Of a stretch of 64,000 bases of DNA, positions 1 through 8,420 are shown in pieces (position 1 is the stretch's first letter; every line of letters begins with the position of its first letter). The position numbers and the translations under genes were made by a program. A model generated the notes under the pieces. It did not search any database, was not told where the DNA came from, and worked only from the letters and a program-made list of their open reading frames with translations. The DNA lies in the NCBI RefSeq assembly GCF_004684935.1, contig NZ_SRJD01000007.1:62001-126000 (forward strand). Reading direction: 5' to 3'. The stretch is from Sporolactobacillus shoreae (GTDB taxonomy: Bacteria; Bacillota; Bacilli; Bacillales; Sporolactobacillaceae).

Positions 1-489
1 GGACAGATGATGAAATTTATCGAACATCTTCAGATAATTTTCGACAGTCAGCTTTGTCAATCCGTAGGGCGATTCGGGCTCTGCCGGATGGCTCGTAAGC
101 ACCGGCAGTGACTTTGGATTTCCGTAAACAGCCGCCGACGATGAAAAGACGACCTTTTTAACACCTGCACTATTTGCGGCGTTAATCACATTGAGTGAAC
201 CGACGACATTGGTCCGAGCGTCGAGCAGCGGGTCTTTCACTGAGCGAGCGACACTCACCTGTGCCGCCAGGTGAATAATAAAGTCCGGTTTCAATGACTG
301 GATCAAATTAATGACCGCCGGATCCGCAACATCGCATATATACAATTTAACCGGGAGCCCCGCAATGTTCTCGTGATGACCTGATGAAAAGTTATCGATC
401 ACGGAAACTTCGTAATCACGCCGGATCAGTTCTTCGACAACATGGGATCCGATAAACCCCGCCCCGCCTGTAACAATCACTTTGTCCAT
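1..489 (-). CDS. NAD-dependent sugar epimerase/dehydratase (5' part, truncated by window)
   Basis: Short-chain dehydrogenase-type nucleotide-sugar epimerase, probably UDP-glucose 4-epimerase or a relative that supplies sugars for exopolysaccharide. The N-terminus shows the Rossmann motif TGGAGFIG, an HLAAQ segment, SSSAAVYG and the catalytic YGLTK (YxxxK). The 3' part lies beyond position 1. ATG at 489 follows AAGGTG with 7 nt spacing. It lies downstream of and co-oriented with the sugar transferase gene, with a 151 bp gap, so it is probably in the same exopolysaccharide transcript. The exact substrate cannot be told from this fragment. Confidence 0.85.
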   Translation of the reverse strand, partial: MDKVIVTGGAGFIGSHVVEELIRRDYEVSVIDNFSSGHHENIAGLPVKLYICDVADPAVINLIQSLKPDFIIHLAAQVSVARSVKDPLLDARTNVVGSLNVINAANSAGVKKVVFSSSAAVYGNPKSLPVLTSHPAEPESPYGLTKLTVENYLKMFDKFHHLS

Positions 490-640
490 CAGAATTCACC
501 TTATTCCCTATAGTTCCTTACAGGCTGTTAAAACCTCATTATTTACGAGATCTCTAACCTCTAATAAATACTGTTTTGCATTGTTTTTTATTCTCACATT
601 GGAGATTGTCCGATTACTCCGCATCGGCTCAGTAGGCTGA

Positions 641-1300
641 TTAACGCGCGCCTTCTCCGGTCAGAAGCACGCGAATTGTTTTGATGATGATTTCAAAATC
701 CAGTTTCGGTGACAGTTTGCGGATATATTCCAGATCGTACACCAGTTTTTCCCTTGGCGAGAGATCATAGCCTCCGCTGACCTGCGCGAGTCCCGTCAAT
801 CCAGGCTTGACCATCAGCCGGTTTTTAAATCCCGGTATATCGCGTTCAAACTGTTCCGTAAAAACCGGACGTTCGGGGCGTGGCCCGATCAATGACATAT
901 CGCCTCTCAGAACCGAGATGAGTTGAGGCAGTTCGTCGATACGTGTCTTCCGGATCAGACGGCCGACCCTGGTCACCCGTGGATCATGCGCTTCCGCCCA
1001 TTTCGCGCCGGCCTTCTCCGCATCAATCCTCATTGATCTGAGCTTGACCATCCGGAACTTTTTCCCATCCTTGCCGACCCTCACCTGAGAGTAAAAAGCG
1101 GAGCCCGGCGTTTCAATCATGATCAATATGGAAAAAATCACAATAAGCGGCAAAGCCACGATCAACCCTACGGCGGACAAAAGAATGTCGCCCGCCCTTT
1201 TCAGGTGTAGATAGGATTCAGCTCCCGCAGGAAGCACGGTTTTCGGCATCATCATGACCGCATAGCTATTGTCCATCTTCATCTGTTTTTCTGCATTCAC
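641..1300 (-). CDS. Undecaprenyl-phosphate sugar phosphotransferase (bacterial sugar transferase family)
   Basis: Transfers a sugar-1-phosphate from a nucleotide sugar to undecaprenyl phosphate, the priming step of exopolysaccharide repeat-unit synthesis at the inner face of the membrane. It has one hydrophobic segment near residues 38 to 64, then the family motifs KFRMVKLRSMR and DELPQL...GDMSLIGPRPE. At 219 residues it is a short WcaJ/EpsL-type enzyme lacking the extra N-terminal membrane domain. The start is GTG, with AGAGGTGG 6 nt upstream. It follows the structured leader at about 1390-1525 and precedes the epimerase gene. Confidence 0.92.
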   Translation of the reverse strand: MNAEKQMKMDNSYAVMMMPKTVLPAGAESYLHLKRAGDILLSAVGLIVALPLIVIFSILIMIETPGSAFYSQVRVGKDGKKFRMVKLRSMRIDAEKAGAKWAEAHDPRVTRVGRLIRKTRIDELPQLISVLRGDMSLIGPRPERPVFTEQFERDIPGFKNRLMVKPGLTGLAQVSGGYDLSPREKLVYDLEYIRKLSPKLDFEIIIKTIRVLLTGEGAR

Positions 1301-1389
1301 GAAAGGCCACCTCTTTGCCCATTCATTTCTTCTTCAGTACATCTTTCAATTATAATTAGAGGATGTATAGAAATCGTGGTGATTAGTTA

Positions 1390-1525
1390 AAGGTTTTGTA
1401 AAGAGGGTTCTGCGGCAATTGGCTGCAGGTGAGGTGGCCTCATTACCTGGCTCAATGGCTGCCTGCTCCGATCCCAGCTTTCCGTACAAAGCCCCTTTAT
1501 AATCATTCCCTGTATTGCAGGGAGA
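1390..1525 (-). ncRNA. Structured leader RNA upstream of the sugar transferase (candidate EAR/epsC-type element)
   Basis: On the minus strand this stretch folds into several compact hairpins: CCCTG-CAATA-CAGGG (1508-1522), GCTTT-GTACGG-AAAGC, and a nested CAGGT/ACCTG with GAGG-CCA-CCTC. It lies in the untranslated region of an exopolysaccharide gene, roughly 100 to 220 nt before the start codon. Position and size suit the eps-associated RNA that promotes processive antitermination in Bacillales exopolysaccharide operons. The class assignment is inference, because I cannot align it to the family model. An overlapping 117-codon ORF has no coding character. Confidence 0.45.
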
Positions 1526-1738
1526 ATATACTTCGTGGACGGTAAACCGGGGAGCGTCTTGAACAGATGGGCGGCAAAAAAATGAATTACGTTTAAAATT
1601 TGTTATGGAACTATAAAGATTAAGTAAAGCTGGTATTGAGAATGGACAAAAAGCCTTGAAGCTCCAGAAACTTCGCTGTACAGTGTTCAGAGGTATCACA
1701 TTCCTGAGCTCCGTTAGAGGTGCTGGATAAAGTGATTA

Positions 1739-1781
1739 AGGAGGAAAGCAGCAGACTGGCGTTTGCTGCTCTATATTAATG
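1739..1781 (+). promoter_or_regulatory. Ribosome binding site with hairpin between Shine-Dalgarno and start codon
   Basis: AAGGAGG ends at 1744 but the only possible start, ATG, is at 1779, about 34 nt away. Between them lies a 10-bp hairpin with one G-U pair: arms 1747-1756 and 1761-1770, loop TGGC. Folding would leave an effective spacing of about 10 to 11 nt. No alternative ATG, GTG or TTG is in frame closer to the Shine-Dalgarno sequence. Confidence 0.6.
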
Positions 1782-3197
1782 AAAGCATTTATCAGCAAAT
1801 TCATCGGTTTTTCAATCGGGCCTGTGGTTGGCGCGATTCTGTCTTTTATTACTATTCCTTTAACAACCTACTTTGTGGTTCCCAGTGAATATGGAAAGGC
1901 AAGCATGTTCATGACCTTTCAGATGATCTTTGCCACATTCCTTTTTCTGGGGCTGGATCAGGCCTACACCCGCGAGTATCATTCGACTAACAATAAGCTT
2001 AATCTGTTTCAGAACGCGCTGATGCTGCCCCTGATTCTCGCTCTTTCCGTTTTGCTTATTACTGTGGCGTTTCCCGGTGCAGTATCATCTGCACTATTCG
2101 GAAGTTCCAAATACCAGGCGCCCGCCGTTTTGTTTGGCGTAATGATCATCTTCATGGTGCTTGAACGTTTTATCCTTCTGTCTTTAAGAATGCAGGAAAA
2201 GGCCATCGAATATTCTCTGCTCAATATTTTTGTTAAGTTTGCGGCCCTGGTCCTCACATTTGTCTTTGTTTTTTTTATTCGACGCGATTTTTTGGCTGTT
2301 GTCTACTCAACGGTTTTTGGGCAGATTTTTGGCGACCTTTTTTTACTGGCACGATACCGCGGTTTATTCAATATGAAATCTTTCTCACTTGACAGAGCTC
2401 TGATCAGAGGAATGATTGTTTTCGGTATTCCCATTGTCGTCGCTACTTCTCTTTCCAGCCTGCTTAATTATATGGACCGTCTGATGCTTTGGACCTGGAG
2501 CACTTTTTACCAGATAGGTATTCTTACAGCGACATGGAAAATCGCCGCCGTCCTGTCCATCATTCAGACAAGCTTCACCAGTTTCTGGGTGCCGACTGCC
2601 TATCGCTGGTACAGTGAAGGGAAAAACATCAGATACTTTAAAATAGTGAGTGACGCCATCCTTCTAGGGATGTCCATTCTGGCTCAGGCCGTTCTCATTT
2701 TCAAAGGGCTCATTGTCACCATTTTATCTTCCGGTTACGCGGACGCGCGTTTTATTATCGGATTTCTTTGCCTTCAGCCGGTTATCTTCACGGTGAGCGA
2801 AACCACTTGCCTCGGCATCGTTTTTTCAAGGAAGAGTTATTTGACCATCTGGGTTGGTCTGATCGCCCTTGTACCCAACCTCGTGATCAATATTCTGTTG
2901 GTTCCGAAGTTTGGAGCCGTCGGTACTGCAATAGCAACGGCAGTTTCTTATATCTTTTTCTTCATGGCAAGAACCTATTTCTCCGGAAAAAATGGAATGA
3001 AGTTCAGCGTGTGGAAGCATCATCTTGTGTTTGTCGTCCTTCTGATCAGTGCCTCATTGAATCTGCTGCCCGTAAAAGAAATGCCCTTGATCAACCTCGG
3101 TATGCTGGTCTTCATTTTGCTCATTCAGTGGGCAACCATCCGACAAATATGGGTTCTGTCCCGAAGAAAAAGCGTGACCGAACCGGACCGACCCTGA
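1779..3197 (+). CDS. Polysaccharide flippase (Wzx/MATE-MVF superfamily)
   Basis: Integral membrane protein of 472 residues with about 12 to 14 hydrophobic helices, typical of lipid-linked oligosaccharide flippases that move undecaprenyl-diphosphate repeat units outward. The N-terminal pattern (short basic start, then a long hydrophobic helix with paired glycines and prolines) and the central TATWKIAAVLSI region are as in the family. It is the only plus-strand gene between two minus-strand polysaccharide genes, convergent with the GT4 gene and sharing a bidirectional terminator. Translation initiation looks unusual; see the hairpin at 1747-1770. Confidence 0.88.
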   Translation: MKAFISKFIGFSIGPVVGAILSFITIPLTTYFVVPSEYGKASMFMTFQMIFATFLFLGLDQAYTREYHSTNNKLNLFQNALMLPLILALSVLLITVAFPGAVSSALFGSSKYQAPAVLFGVMIIFMVLERFILLSLRMQEKAIEYSLLNIFVKFAALVLTFVFVFFIRRDFLAVVYSTVFGQIFGDLFLLARYRGLFNMKSFSLDRALIRGMIVFGIPIVVATSLSSLLNYMDRLMLWTWSTFYQIGILTATWKIAAVLSIIQTSFTSFWVPTAYRWYSEGKNIRYFKIVSDAILLGMSILAQAVLIFKGLIVTILSSGYADARFIIGFLCLQPVIFTVSETTCLGIVFSRKSYLTIWVGLIALVPNLVINILLVPKFGAVGTAIATAVSYIFFFMARTYFSGKNGMKFSVWKHHLVFVVLLISASLNLLPVKEMPLINLGMLVFILLIQWATIRQIWVLSRRKSVTEPDRP

Positions 3198-3218
3198 TTA
3201 TTAAAAAAGGTTTTTAAA

Positions 3219-3250
3219 AACCTGACTGTCGTTCAGTCAGGTTGATTTTT
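3219..3250. terminator. Bidirectional Rho-independent terminator
   Basis: Ten-bp stem AACCTGACTG/CAGTCAGGTT (3219-3228 and 3234-3243) with loop TCGTT. It is followed by T-rich sequence on the plus strand and TTTTT on the minus strand. It separates the convergent flippase and GT4 genes and overlaps the last codons of the latter. Confidence 0.8.
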
Positions 3251-4481
3251 TGATCTCTTCTTCAAAAAGATCGATCAGCTTTTGATTTTGGACGTGGATG
3301 TTAAATTCTTCAGAAACGATCCTGCGGGCATTTTCTGCAATCTCCGGCCAGTTTTCCGGATGTTTCATAATCTGCTCGATCGTATAGGCCAATCCCTCCG
3401 TGTCCCTTTCCGCCACCAGAAAACCATTTCTTTCGTTATGTATCAGTTCCGGGATGCCGCTGTGAAAAGTGGAGACGACAATCTTTCCCATGGCCATTGC
3501 CTCCATCAGCTGCACTGGAATCCCTTCCATATCACCGTCATCAGCGATCACGCTCGGTGCCAGCACGATCTGGGCGTCTTTCATGATCTCAATCCATTCT
3601 TCCTGCGTCTTCCAGCCGGACAGGCGAATATGATCACCCAGATGATTAATTGAAATGAGGCCTTCCATTTTTTCCTTCATCGGACCGTCGCCAGCGATCT
3701 CATAAGAGACGTTATAGCCCTTTTTGATGAGCTGGGCTACAGCGGCAATCGCGTACTCCAGGCCTTTTTTCTCGACAAACCGCGCGGCCGATACAATCCG
3801 GAGCACACGGCCGGGATTTGCGGGATGGCTGTCAAACTTTTTCAGATCAATGCCCATGCGGTGAATGATGATGCGGTCAGGATCCGCGCCAAGACTGACG
3901 CACCGCTTTTTCCAAAAATCACTGATCGGAAGCAGAACGGCCGGTGAATGGAACAGACTATCATAGGCATTCACTCCTTTTTCATTCACGTAGCGCAACA
4001 TGTCGTAGCCATGAAAAGCGGTGAAAAGTTTTCCCTTGAGCAGTCCCATTTCGATGCATTTCTCCGCCAGAATGCCATTCGGTCCGAAATGAGCCATAAT
4101 AATTTCACGATCAGACAGATCCACGTGGTGCAGTGTACGGATCAGATAAATTAGATTGGGGTACCTGATCAAATCTTTGAGAGCAACGTGTTCGTCGCCT
4201 CTTCCTGAAAAAAATCGGGACGCCTCCAGGCAGATCAGGTTTCTAAAAATACTCAGTGCCTTCCACGCTTTGCCGCTTTTTCCGCCCCTGTCATAGTAAA
4301 CGGTCTTTTCGTCCAGACTATAGTTCAGCACATCCTCATGAACCCGCTGTCCGGGAGCCCTTCTCTTAGCGATGATCTTCACATCATGCCCGGCCTCAAT
4401 GAGACCTGTGATCTGATTGAGAATAAAAGTCTGAGATAATTTCGGAAATTCTCCGACAAAAAAAAGAATCTTCATGTTCAC
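3237..4481 (-). CDS. Family 4 glycosyltransferase (GT-B fold)
   Basis: Retaining glycosyltransferase of the GT4 group, presumably adding a sugar to the lipid-linked exopolysaccharide repeat. Visible marks are the N-terminal FFVGEFPKLSQTFI, HGYD (157-160), the nucleotide-binding IAGDGP near 262-267, and the EX7E motif with Glu319 and Glu327. The length of 414 residues is normal for the family, and the N-terminus resembles colanic-acid type transferases. The ATG start has GGAGAAGAG upstream. The acceptor and sugar cannot be predicted. Confidence 0.9.
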   Translation of the reverse strand: MNMKILFFVGEFPKLSQTFILNQITGLIEAGHDVKIIAKRRAPGQRVHEDVLNYSLDEKTVYYDRGGKSGKAWKALSIFRNLICLEASRFFSGRGDEHVALKDLIRYPNLIYLIRTLHHVDLSDREIIMAHFGPNGILAEKCIEMGLLKGKLFTAFHGYDMLRYVNEKGVNAYDSLFHSPAVLLPISDFWKKRCVSLGADPDRIIIHRMGIDLKKFDSHPANPGRVLRIVSAARFVEKKGLEYAIAAVAQLIKKGYNVSYEIAGDGPMKEKMEGLISINHLGDHIRLSGWKTQEEWIEIMKDAQIVLAPSVIADDGDMEGIPVQLMEAMAMGKIVVSTFHSGIPELIHNERNGFLVAERDTEGLAYTIEQIMKHPENWPEIAENARRIVSEEFNIHVQNQKLIDLFEEEIKKST

Positions 4482-4692
4482 TCTTCTCCATCTGTGATGG
4501 CAGTGTCATCTTCAGAACCGCCAGTCAGCAGGATATTTTGGCCGTACTGTGTTTGTATGTATCTACTGCTATCTTATTGTAAAAGTTTAATAAAAAATAT
4601 CCAAAGATAATAGACAACGGTGTTTTTTACAGCTAAGATTCACTTTAGCCGGTTGATCGTCCGCCGTATGGAAACTTTCCTTTAAGGAGAAT

Positions 4693-6147
4693 ATGATGTC
4701 CAAATTTTTTAACCAAGCCATTGTTATTACTTTTCTGGCTATTCTGGGATTCATCCTCATTCTCAACATTTTTTTCACAAGGGGCTACGAGTCCATCGGA
4801 GAGTCGGCCTCTTTCATTTTTAAAATCGTGACACTGCTTCTCTCCGGTCTGACCATTCTAATGCTCTACAAGGCACGCCGCCGTGTCATCCATTTCACAG
4901 AAAAGCTTCCCGCTGGACGCGCCACGGCGCTCCTTCTCACTTTCAGCGTCGGTCTGCAGGTTGCGGCTGTATTTTTATTCGTTGTGCATCCTTCATGGGA
5001 TTTCGGCGTCGTTGTGAGAAGCGCAAGGCTGCTTTCTGAAGGCGGCCATATTGATCCCTATTTTGAAAACTACCCGAACAACTTATTGATCGTTGTCATT
5101 CTGGCTCTGATTGGCAAGCTGATCTTCCCCTCGCTTGCCGTCTATGTGGCCTTAAATATCTTTGTGATCACACTCAGCGAGTTTCTGATCGGCCGAATCA
5201 CCGCGAGGCTGCTGGGAAAACCCGCAGGTATTTTAAGCCTTCTGGCAAGCGTGCTCTTCTTTCCCTATATTTTCTACGCGCCGATTGTGTACACTGACAC
5301 CCTGTCACTGTTTTTTATCCTCCTCCCGCTCGCTCTTTTTATCCGAAAGGATGGAGGCTTAAGAGAGGATTTCCACATTCTTTTCGTCGTTTCCGTCATC
5401 CTTGCTCTCGGAGTGCTTCTCAAAGGCTTGATGATCGTCTTTGTCATTGCTTTCAGCCTGACAATGTTCCTGTTTTTCAGAAAATGGAAAAAAGTATATT
5501 TTTTTCTTCCTATTATTATATTTCTTCTTGTACAGTCCATCTTTAATTTCTGTATTTTCGGAAGCGGAATCGCTAACCGCCAGTTGACCGGGCAGTTCAA
5601 ATTTCCCGTAACCCACTGGCTTCTGATGGGTCAGAATCAGCCGCATTACGGAAAATATCTGCTCAGCGATGTCCTTCATACACAACAATTGCTGGAGACG
5701 CATTCGCGCGGTGAAGTTTCCCAAATCGAGCTTGGCGAGTTGCGGAAACGCATCTCAGAAAAAGGATGGTTGGGAAATGTCCGCTTTCTGATTGAAAAAA
5801 ATGCGGAGACTTGGTCCGACGGAACCTACTATGCCCTGAATGTTTTAAAAAGAAAGCCGGCGGTTCCTGATCATTTTGATGCGTTAGCACATCATCCACT
5901 GGGCTGGCTGACGCAGGGCTACGCCCGCGTTCAGCTTCTGGTACTTCTTGCCGGAATTCTTCTGGCCGCTATACCGTATCTGCGGCGGCAACCAAGCGCA
6001 TTTGTGATTTTCTCCATGCTCGCGCTGATCGGTTTCTTTCTCTTTCTGAACATCTGGGAGACCAGATCGCGCTATCTTGTCAGCCTGACTCCTGTCCTGA
6101 TTATTCTCAGCACTATGGGTTATTTCGGACGTCACGCTGATAACTAG
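4693..6147 (+). CDS. GT-C type polytopic membrane glycosyltransferase-like protein
   Basis: Hydrophobic protein of 484 residues with about ten helices, resembling the mannosyltransferase/GT39 GT-C superfamily that uses polyprenyl-phosphate sugars on the outer face of the membrane. The first loop carries RSARLLSEGGHIDPYFENYPNN, then YTDT and THWLLMGQNQPHYG. The YPNN, YTDT and THW..MG motifs recur in the protein at 11812-14034, so the two are paralogues. AAGGAGA ends 2 nt before ATG at 4693 and 5 nt before a second ATG at 4696; the second is the better spaced. The donor and acceptor are unknown. Confidence 0.75.
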   Translation: MMSKFFNQAIVITFLAILGFILILNIFFTRGYESIGESASFIFKIVTLLLSGLTILMLYKARRRVIHFTEKLPAGRATALLLTFSVGLQVAAVFLFVVHPSWDFGVVVRSARLLSEGGHIDPYFENYPNNLLIVVILALIGKLIFPSLAVYVALNIFVITLSEFLIGRITARLLGKPAGILSLLASVLFFPYIFYAPIVYTDTLSLFFILLPLALFIRKDGGLREDFHILFVVSVILALGVLLKGLMIVFVIAFSLTMFLFFRKWKKVYFFLPIIIFLLVQSIFNFCIFGSGIANRQLTGQFKFPVTHWLLMGQNQPHYGKYLLSDVLHTQQLLETHSRGEVSQIELGELRKRISEKGWLGNVRFLIEKNAETWSDGTYYALNVLKRKPAVPDHFDALAHHPLGWLTQGYARVQLLVLLAGILLAAIPYLRRQPSAFVIFSMLALIGFFLFLNIWETRSRYLVSLTPVLIILSTMGYFGRHADN

Positions 6148-6216
6148 GCAAAAGAATGTACTCCGCTCTGACTGACATTCACTCACGTTATGGAAAGCAG
6201 ACCAGGGAGAAAAATA

Positions 6217-7536
6217 TCACCCGATCAGCTCAGGAATGTGGCTCGGCCGGCCAATTGAGTAATATTCAATTTTGGAACGGCTGACCTCATCCAAGCTATA
6301 GCAGTTGCGTCCGTCAAAAACGACCGGATGATTCATCGTCCTGCTGTAGGTCGAAAGATCCATCTTTTTTACGGCCGGCCAATCTGTAATAATTAAGACG
6401 CAATCCGCTCCGCGCAGCGCCTCCCCCACATTTTCCGTATAGGCCACAGGGGCGCTCAGAACCTTCCTTGCATTTTTTACGGCAATCGGATCATAGGCGA
6501 TCACATCCGCGCCGAGTTCGACCAGCTTCGGAATCATCACCAGCGCCGGCGACTCTCTCAAATCATCCGTATTCGGCTTAAAAGCAAGACCGAGAACCGC
6601 AATCCGTTTCTCCTTAAGTGATCCGAACCGCGCCAGCATTTTTTCGATCAGCAGAACCTGCTGGTGGTTGTTGACTTCAATCACTGACTTCAGCAGATTG
6701 AAGTCGTGATGATGGTTGCCTGCCAGCTGCACCAGCGCGTTAGTGTCTTTAGGGAAGCATGAGCCGCCGTACCCGATCCCGGCCTTAAGAAAACTGGAAC
6801 CGATCCGACGATCCATTCCCATCCCTGTGGCGACTTCATCGACATTTGCGCCTAGTTTCTCACAGATATTCGCAATTTCATTGATAAAACTGATTTTTGT
6901 CGCAAGAAATGCGTTAGACGCATATTTAATCATCTCACTGCTTGCCAAATCTGTTTTCAGAACCGGTATGCCGAACGGACGGTTGACTTCTTCAAGAACA
7001 TCCGCGGCCGCCGGACTCTCCGTGCCGATCACAATCCGGTCTCCATTGAATGTGTCTTCGACAGCGGAACCCTCGCGAAGAAACTCCGGATTGGAGGCAA
7101 TCTCTACCTGAATTCCATCCTTCGCTGCACTGTTAATCAGCCTCTTAATATGATCGTTTGTGCCGACCGGAACCGTACTTTTTATAACAACAATCGCCGG
7201 GCGGCTGAGATTTCCGGCAATATCGCGTGCGGCCTGTTCGACATAATCGAGATTCGCCGAACCGTCCGGCCGCCTCGGCGTGCCTACAGCAATATAGACG
7301 ACCTGTGCGCCCTCAAGCCCCGTCTCATGTTTGGAAGTGAAGGACAATCGGTGCGCTTCCATATTTTTCAGCATCAGTTCCTGGAGCCCCGGTTCGTAAA
7401 TCGTCGGTTCCCCATGATTCAGCTTTTCAACTTTTTTAGGATCAATATCGATACACGTCACTGCATGGCCGATTTCCGAAAGCGCCACACCCGTCACCAG
7501 ACCGACATATCCCGTACCGATAACAGCGATTCTCAT
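6217..7536 (-). CDS. ugd: UDP-glucose 6-dehydrogenase
   Basis: Oxidises UDP-glucose to UDP-glucuronate with two NAD+, providing an acidic sugar for exopolysaccharide or teichuronic acid. It shows the N-terminal Rossmann motif VIGTGYVGL, the EFLREGSA segment and GYGGSCFPKD with catalytic Cys260 (numbered from the start chosen here), then the C-terminal UDP-binding domain (LAFKPNTDDLRESPA). The open frame extends five codons further to a GTG at 7551. However, the GGTGAGGAG ribosome site overlaps that GTG and is spaced 7 nt from ATG at 7536, which is therefore taken as the start. Confidence 0.95.
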   Translation of the reverse strand: MRIAVIGTGYVGLVTGVALSEIGHAVTCIDIDPKKVEKLNHGEPTIYEPGLQELMLKNMEAHRLSFTSKHETGLEGAQVVYIAVGTPRRPDGSANLDYVEQAARDIAGNLSRPAIVVIKSTVPVGTNDHIKRLINSAAKDGIQVEIASNPEFLREGSAVEDTFNGDRIVIGTESPAAADVLEEVNRPFGIPVLKTDLASSEMIKYASNAFLATKISFINEIANICEKLGANVDEVATGMGMDRRIGSSFLKAGIGYGGSCFPKDTNALVQLAGNHHHDFNLLKSVIEVNNHQQVLLIEKMLARFGSLKEKRIAVLGLAFKPNTDDLRESPALVMIPKLVELGADVIAYDPIAVKNARKVLSAPVAYTENVGEALRGADCVLIITDWPAVKKMDLSTYSRTMNHPVVFDGRNCYSLDEVSRSKIEYYSIGRPSHIPELIG

Positions 7537-7846
7537 TCCGCCACTCCTCACCTATTATCACTATTTTATACAGTATCCCTGCAAAACCCGTTCTATGCAT
7601 AGAAACAGGCAGTTTCAATTCTAATATCGAAGTTTGAAGGCTCTGTAAAGTTGAAGCAAGGAAATTGTTAAATTTTCGTTCCATTGAAAGATTAGGTTCG
7701 GGGATCGTTGGCTTTTAACTAAGAAGAACGGGGCAAAAAATCGACTGATCCTTTGTTGTTTAGAGGAAATCCTGAATTAACTGTGACGCAGCAAACATGG
7801 ATTGCGACATTGTGATGTGGTAAAAAGATACAACATTTTAGCTGCT

Positions 7847-7965
7847 GGCTGGTAAAATCTCGAATCCGGCTGGTAAACTTGCGATCGTGGCTGGTAAAGT
7901 GCCGAATCCGGCTGGTAAATTTGCAATCGCGGCTGGTAAAGTGCCGAATCCGGCTGGTAAGCCGT
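7847..7965. repeat. 21-bp tandem array, six copies of GGCTGGTAAA
   Basis: The core GGCTGGTAAA/G starts at 7847, 7868, 7889, 7910, 7931 and 7952, an exact 21-bp period. The 11-bp inter-core sequences alternate between two types, GTGCCGAATCC-like and TTGCGATCG-like, giving a 42-bp higher-order unit. The array sits in an 880-bp non-coding stretch upstream of ugd. Two overlapping open frames across it (YQPDSALYQPR-type and TSRIRHF-type peptides) arise only because the period is a multiple of three. A two-unit copy lies at 30768-30796. Confidence 0.85.
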
Positions 7966-8159
7966 TCCATTGGTTGTATTCAAGACGGGATTTTCCTTGA
8001 TCTGCAAAAAATTCATCTTGATTCAGTGTGATTGATTAGGATTCCGGTGCAAGTTTCATGCGATTCAATGCGACTCTCTCTTTACCATTCGACTAGGCGC
8101 CATCGTATTTTTGCCTCATGCTAAGACCGGTCAAAAATCGCCCGGTCCTGAAACCTATG

Positions 8160-8300
8160 ATGCGTGTTGTTTATGCGTCATTCACCCCCGCGATGACGCT
8201 CCATGTGCTCGCTTTCCGCGGACGATCCGTAAGCCTCCTCGCTTGGTACCCTCACTGAGAGGGCAGAAGGCTCACTGATCCCGCAGGAGTCTCGGCTCTT
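8160..8300 (-). repeat. Dispersed intergenic repeat of Bacillaceae type
   Basis: Read on the minus strand this contains AGACTCCTGCGGGATCAG, then GAGGAGGCTTACGG, then CCGCGGAAAGCGAGCAC and ATGGAGCG. I recognise this order of blocks from memory as a repeat found between genes in many Bacillus-group genomes. It is GC-rich compared with the surrounding sequence and has no open frame. Its function is unknown. Confidence 0.55.
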
Positions 8301-8313
8301 CACGTCTGAATCA

Positions 8314-8352
8314 GAAAAAGAACTTTTCGCGTCAATTCATCGCGAAAAGTTC
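8314..8352 (-). terminator. Rho-independent terminator of the two-component operon
   Basis: Twelve-bp stem GAACTTTTCGCG/CGCGAAAAGTTC (8320-8331, 8341-8352) with a 9-nt loop, followed by TTTTTC on the minus strand. It lies about 70 nt beyond the sensor kinase stop codon. Confidence 0.8.
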
Positions 8353-8420
8353 CCAATTCAAGTCAAATGATCCAGCTTAAAATACAACATTGTAAATCTG
8401 ATGTACTTCCTTTTTCGAAA

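Noticed and set aside
1346..1699. 117-codon minus-strand ORF
   Set aside because: It overlaps the structured leader, has no ribosome site and an unlikely amino acid composition.
2768..3217. 149-codon plus-strand ORF inside the flippase gene
   Set aside because: Another frame of the flippase; composition unlike a protein.
7847..7965. Possible CRISPR array
   Set aside because: The conserved core is only about 10 nt with 11-nt separators that themselves alternate in similarity; there are no unique spacers of 30 nt or more and no cas genes. The same applies to 44632-44722.
7719..8016. Two overlapping minus-strand ORFs of 83 and 79 codons across the 21-bp array
   Set aside because: The peptides are pure translations of the DNA repeat in two frames, with no ribosome site and no protein-like composition.
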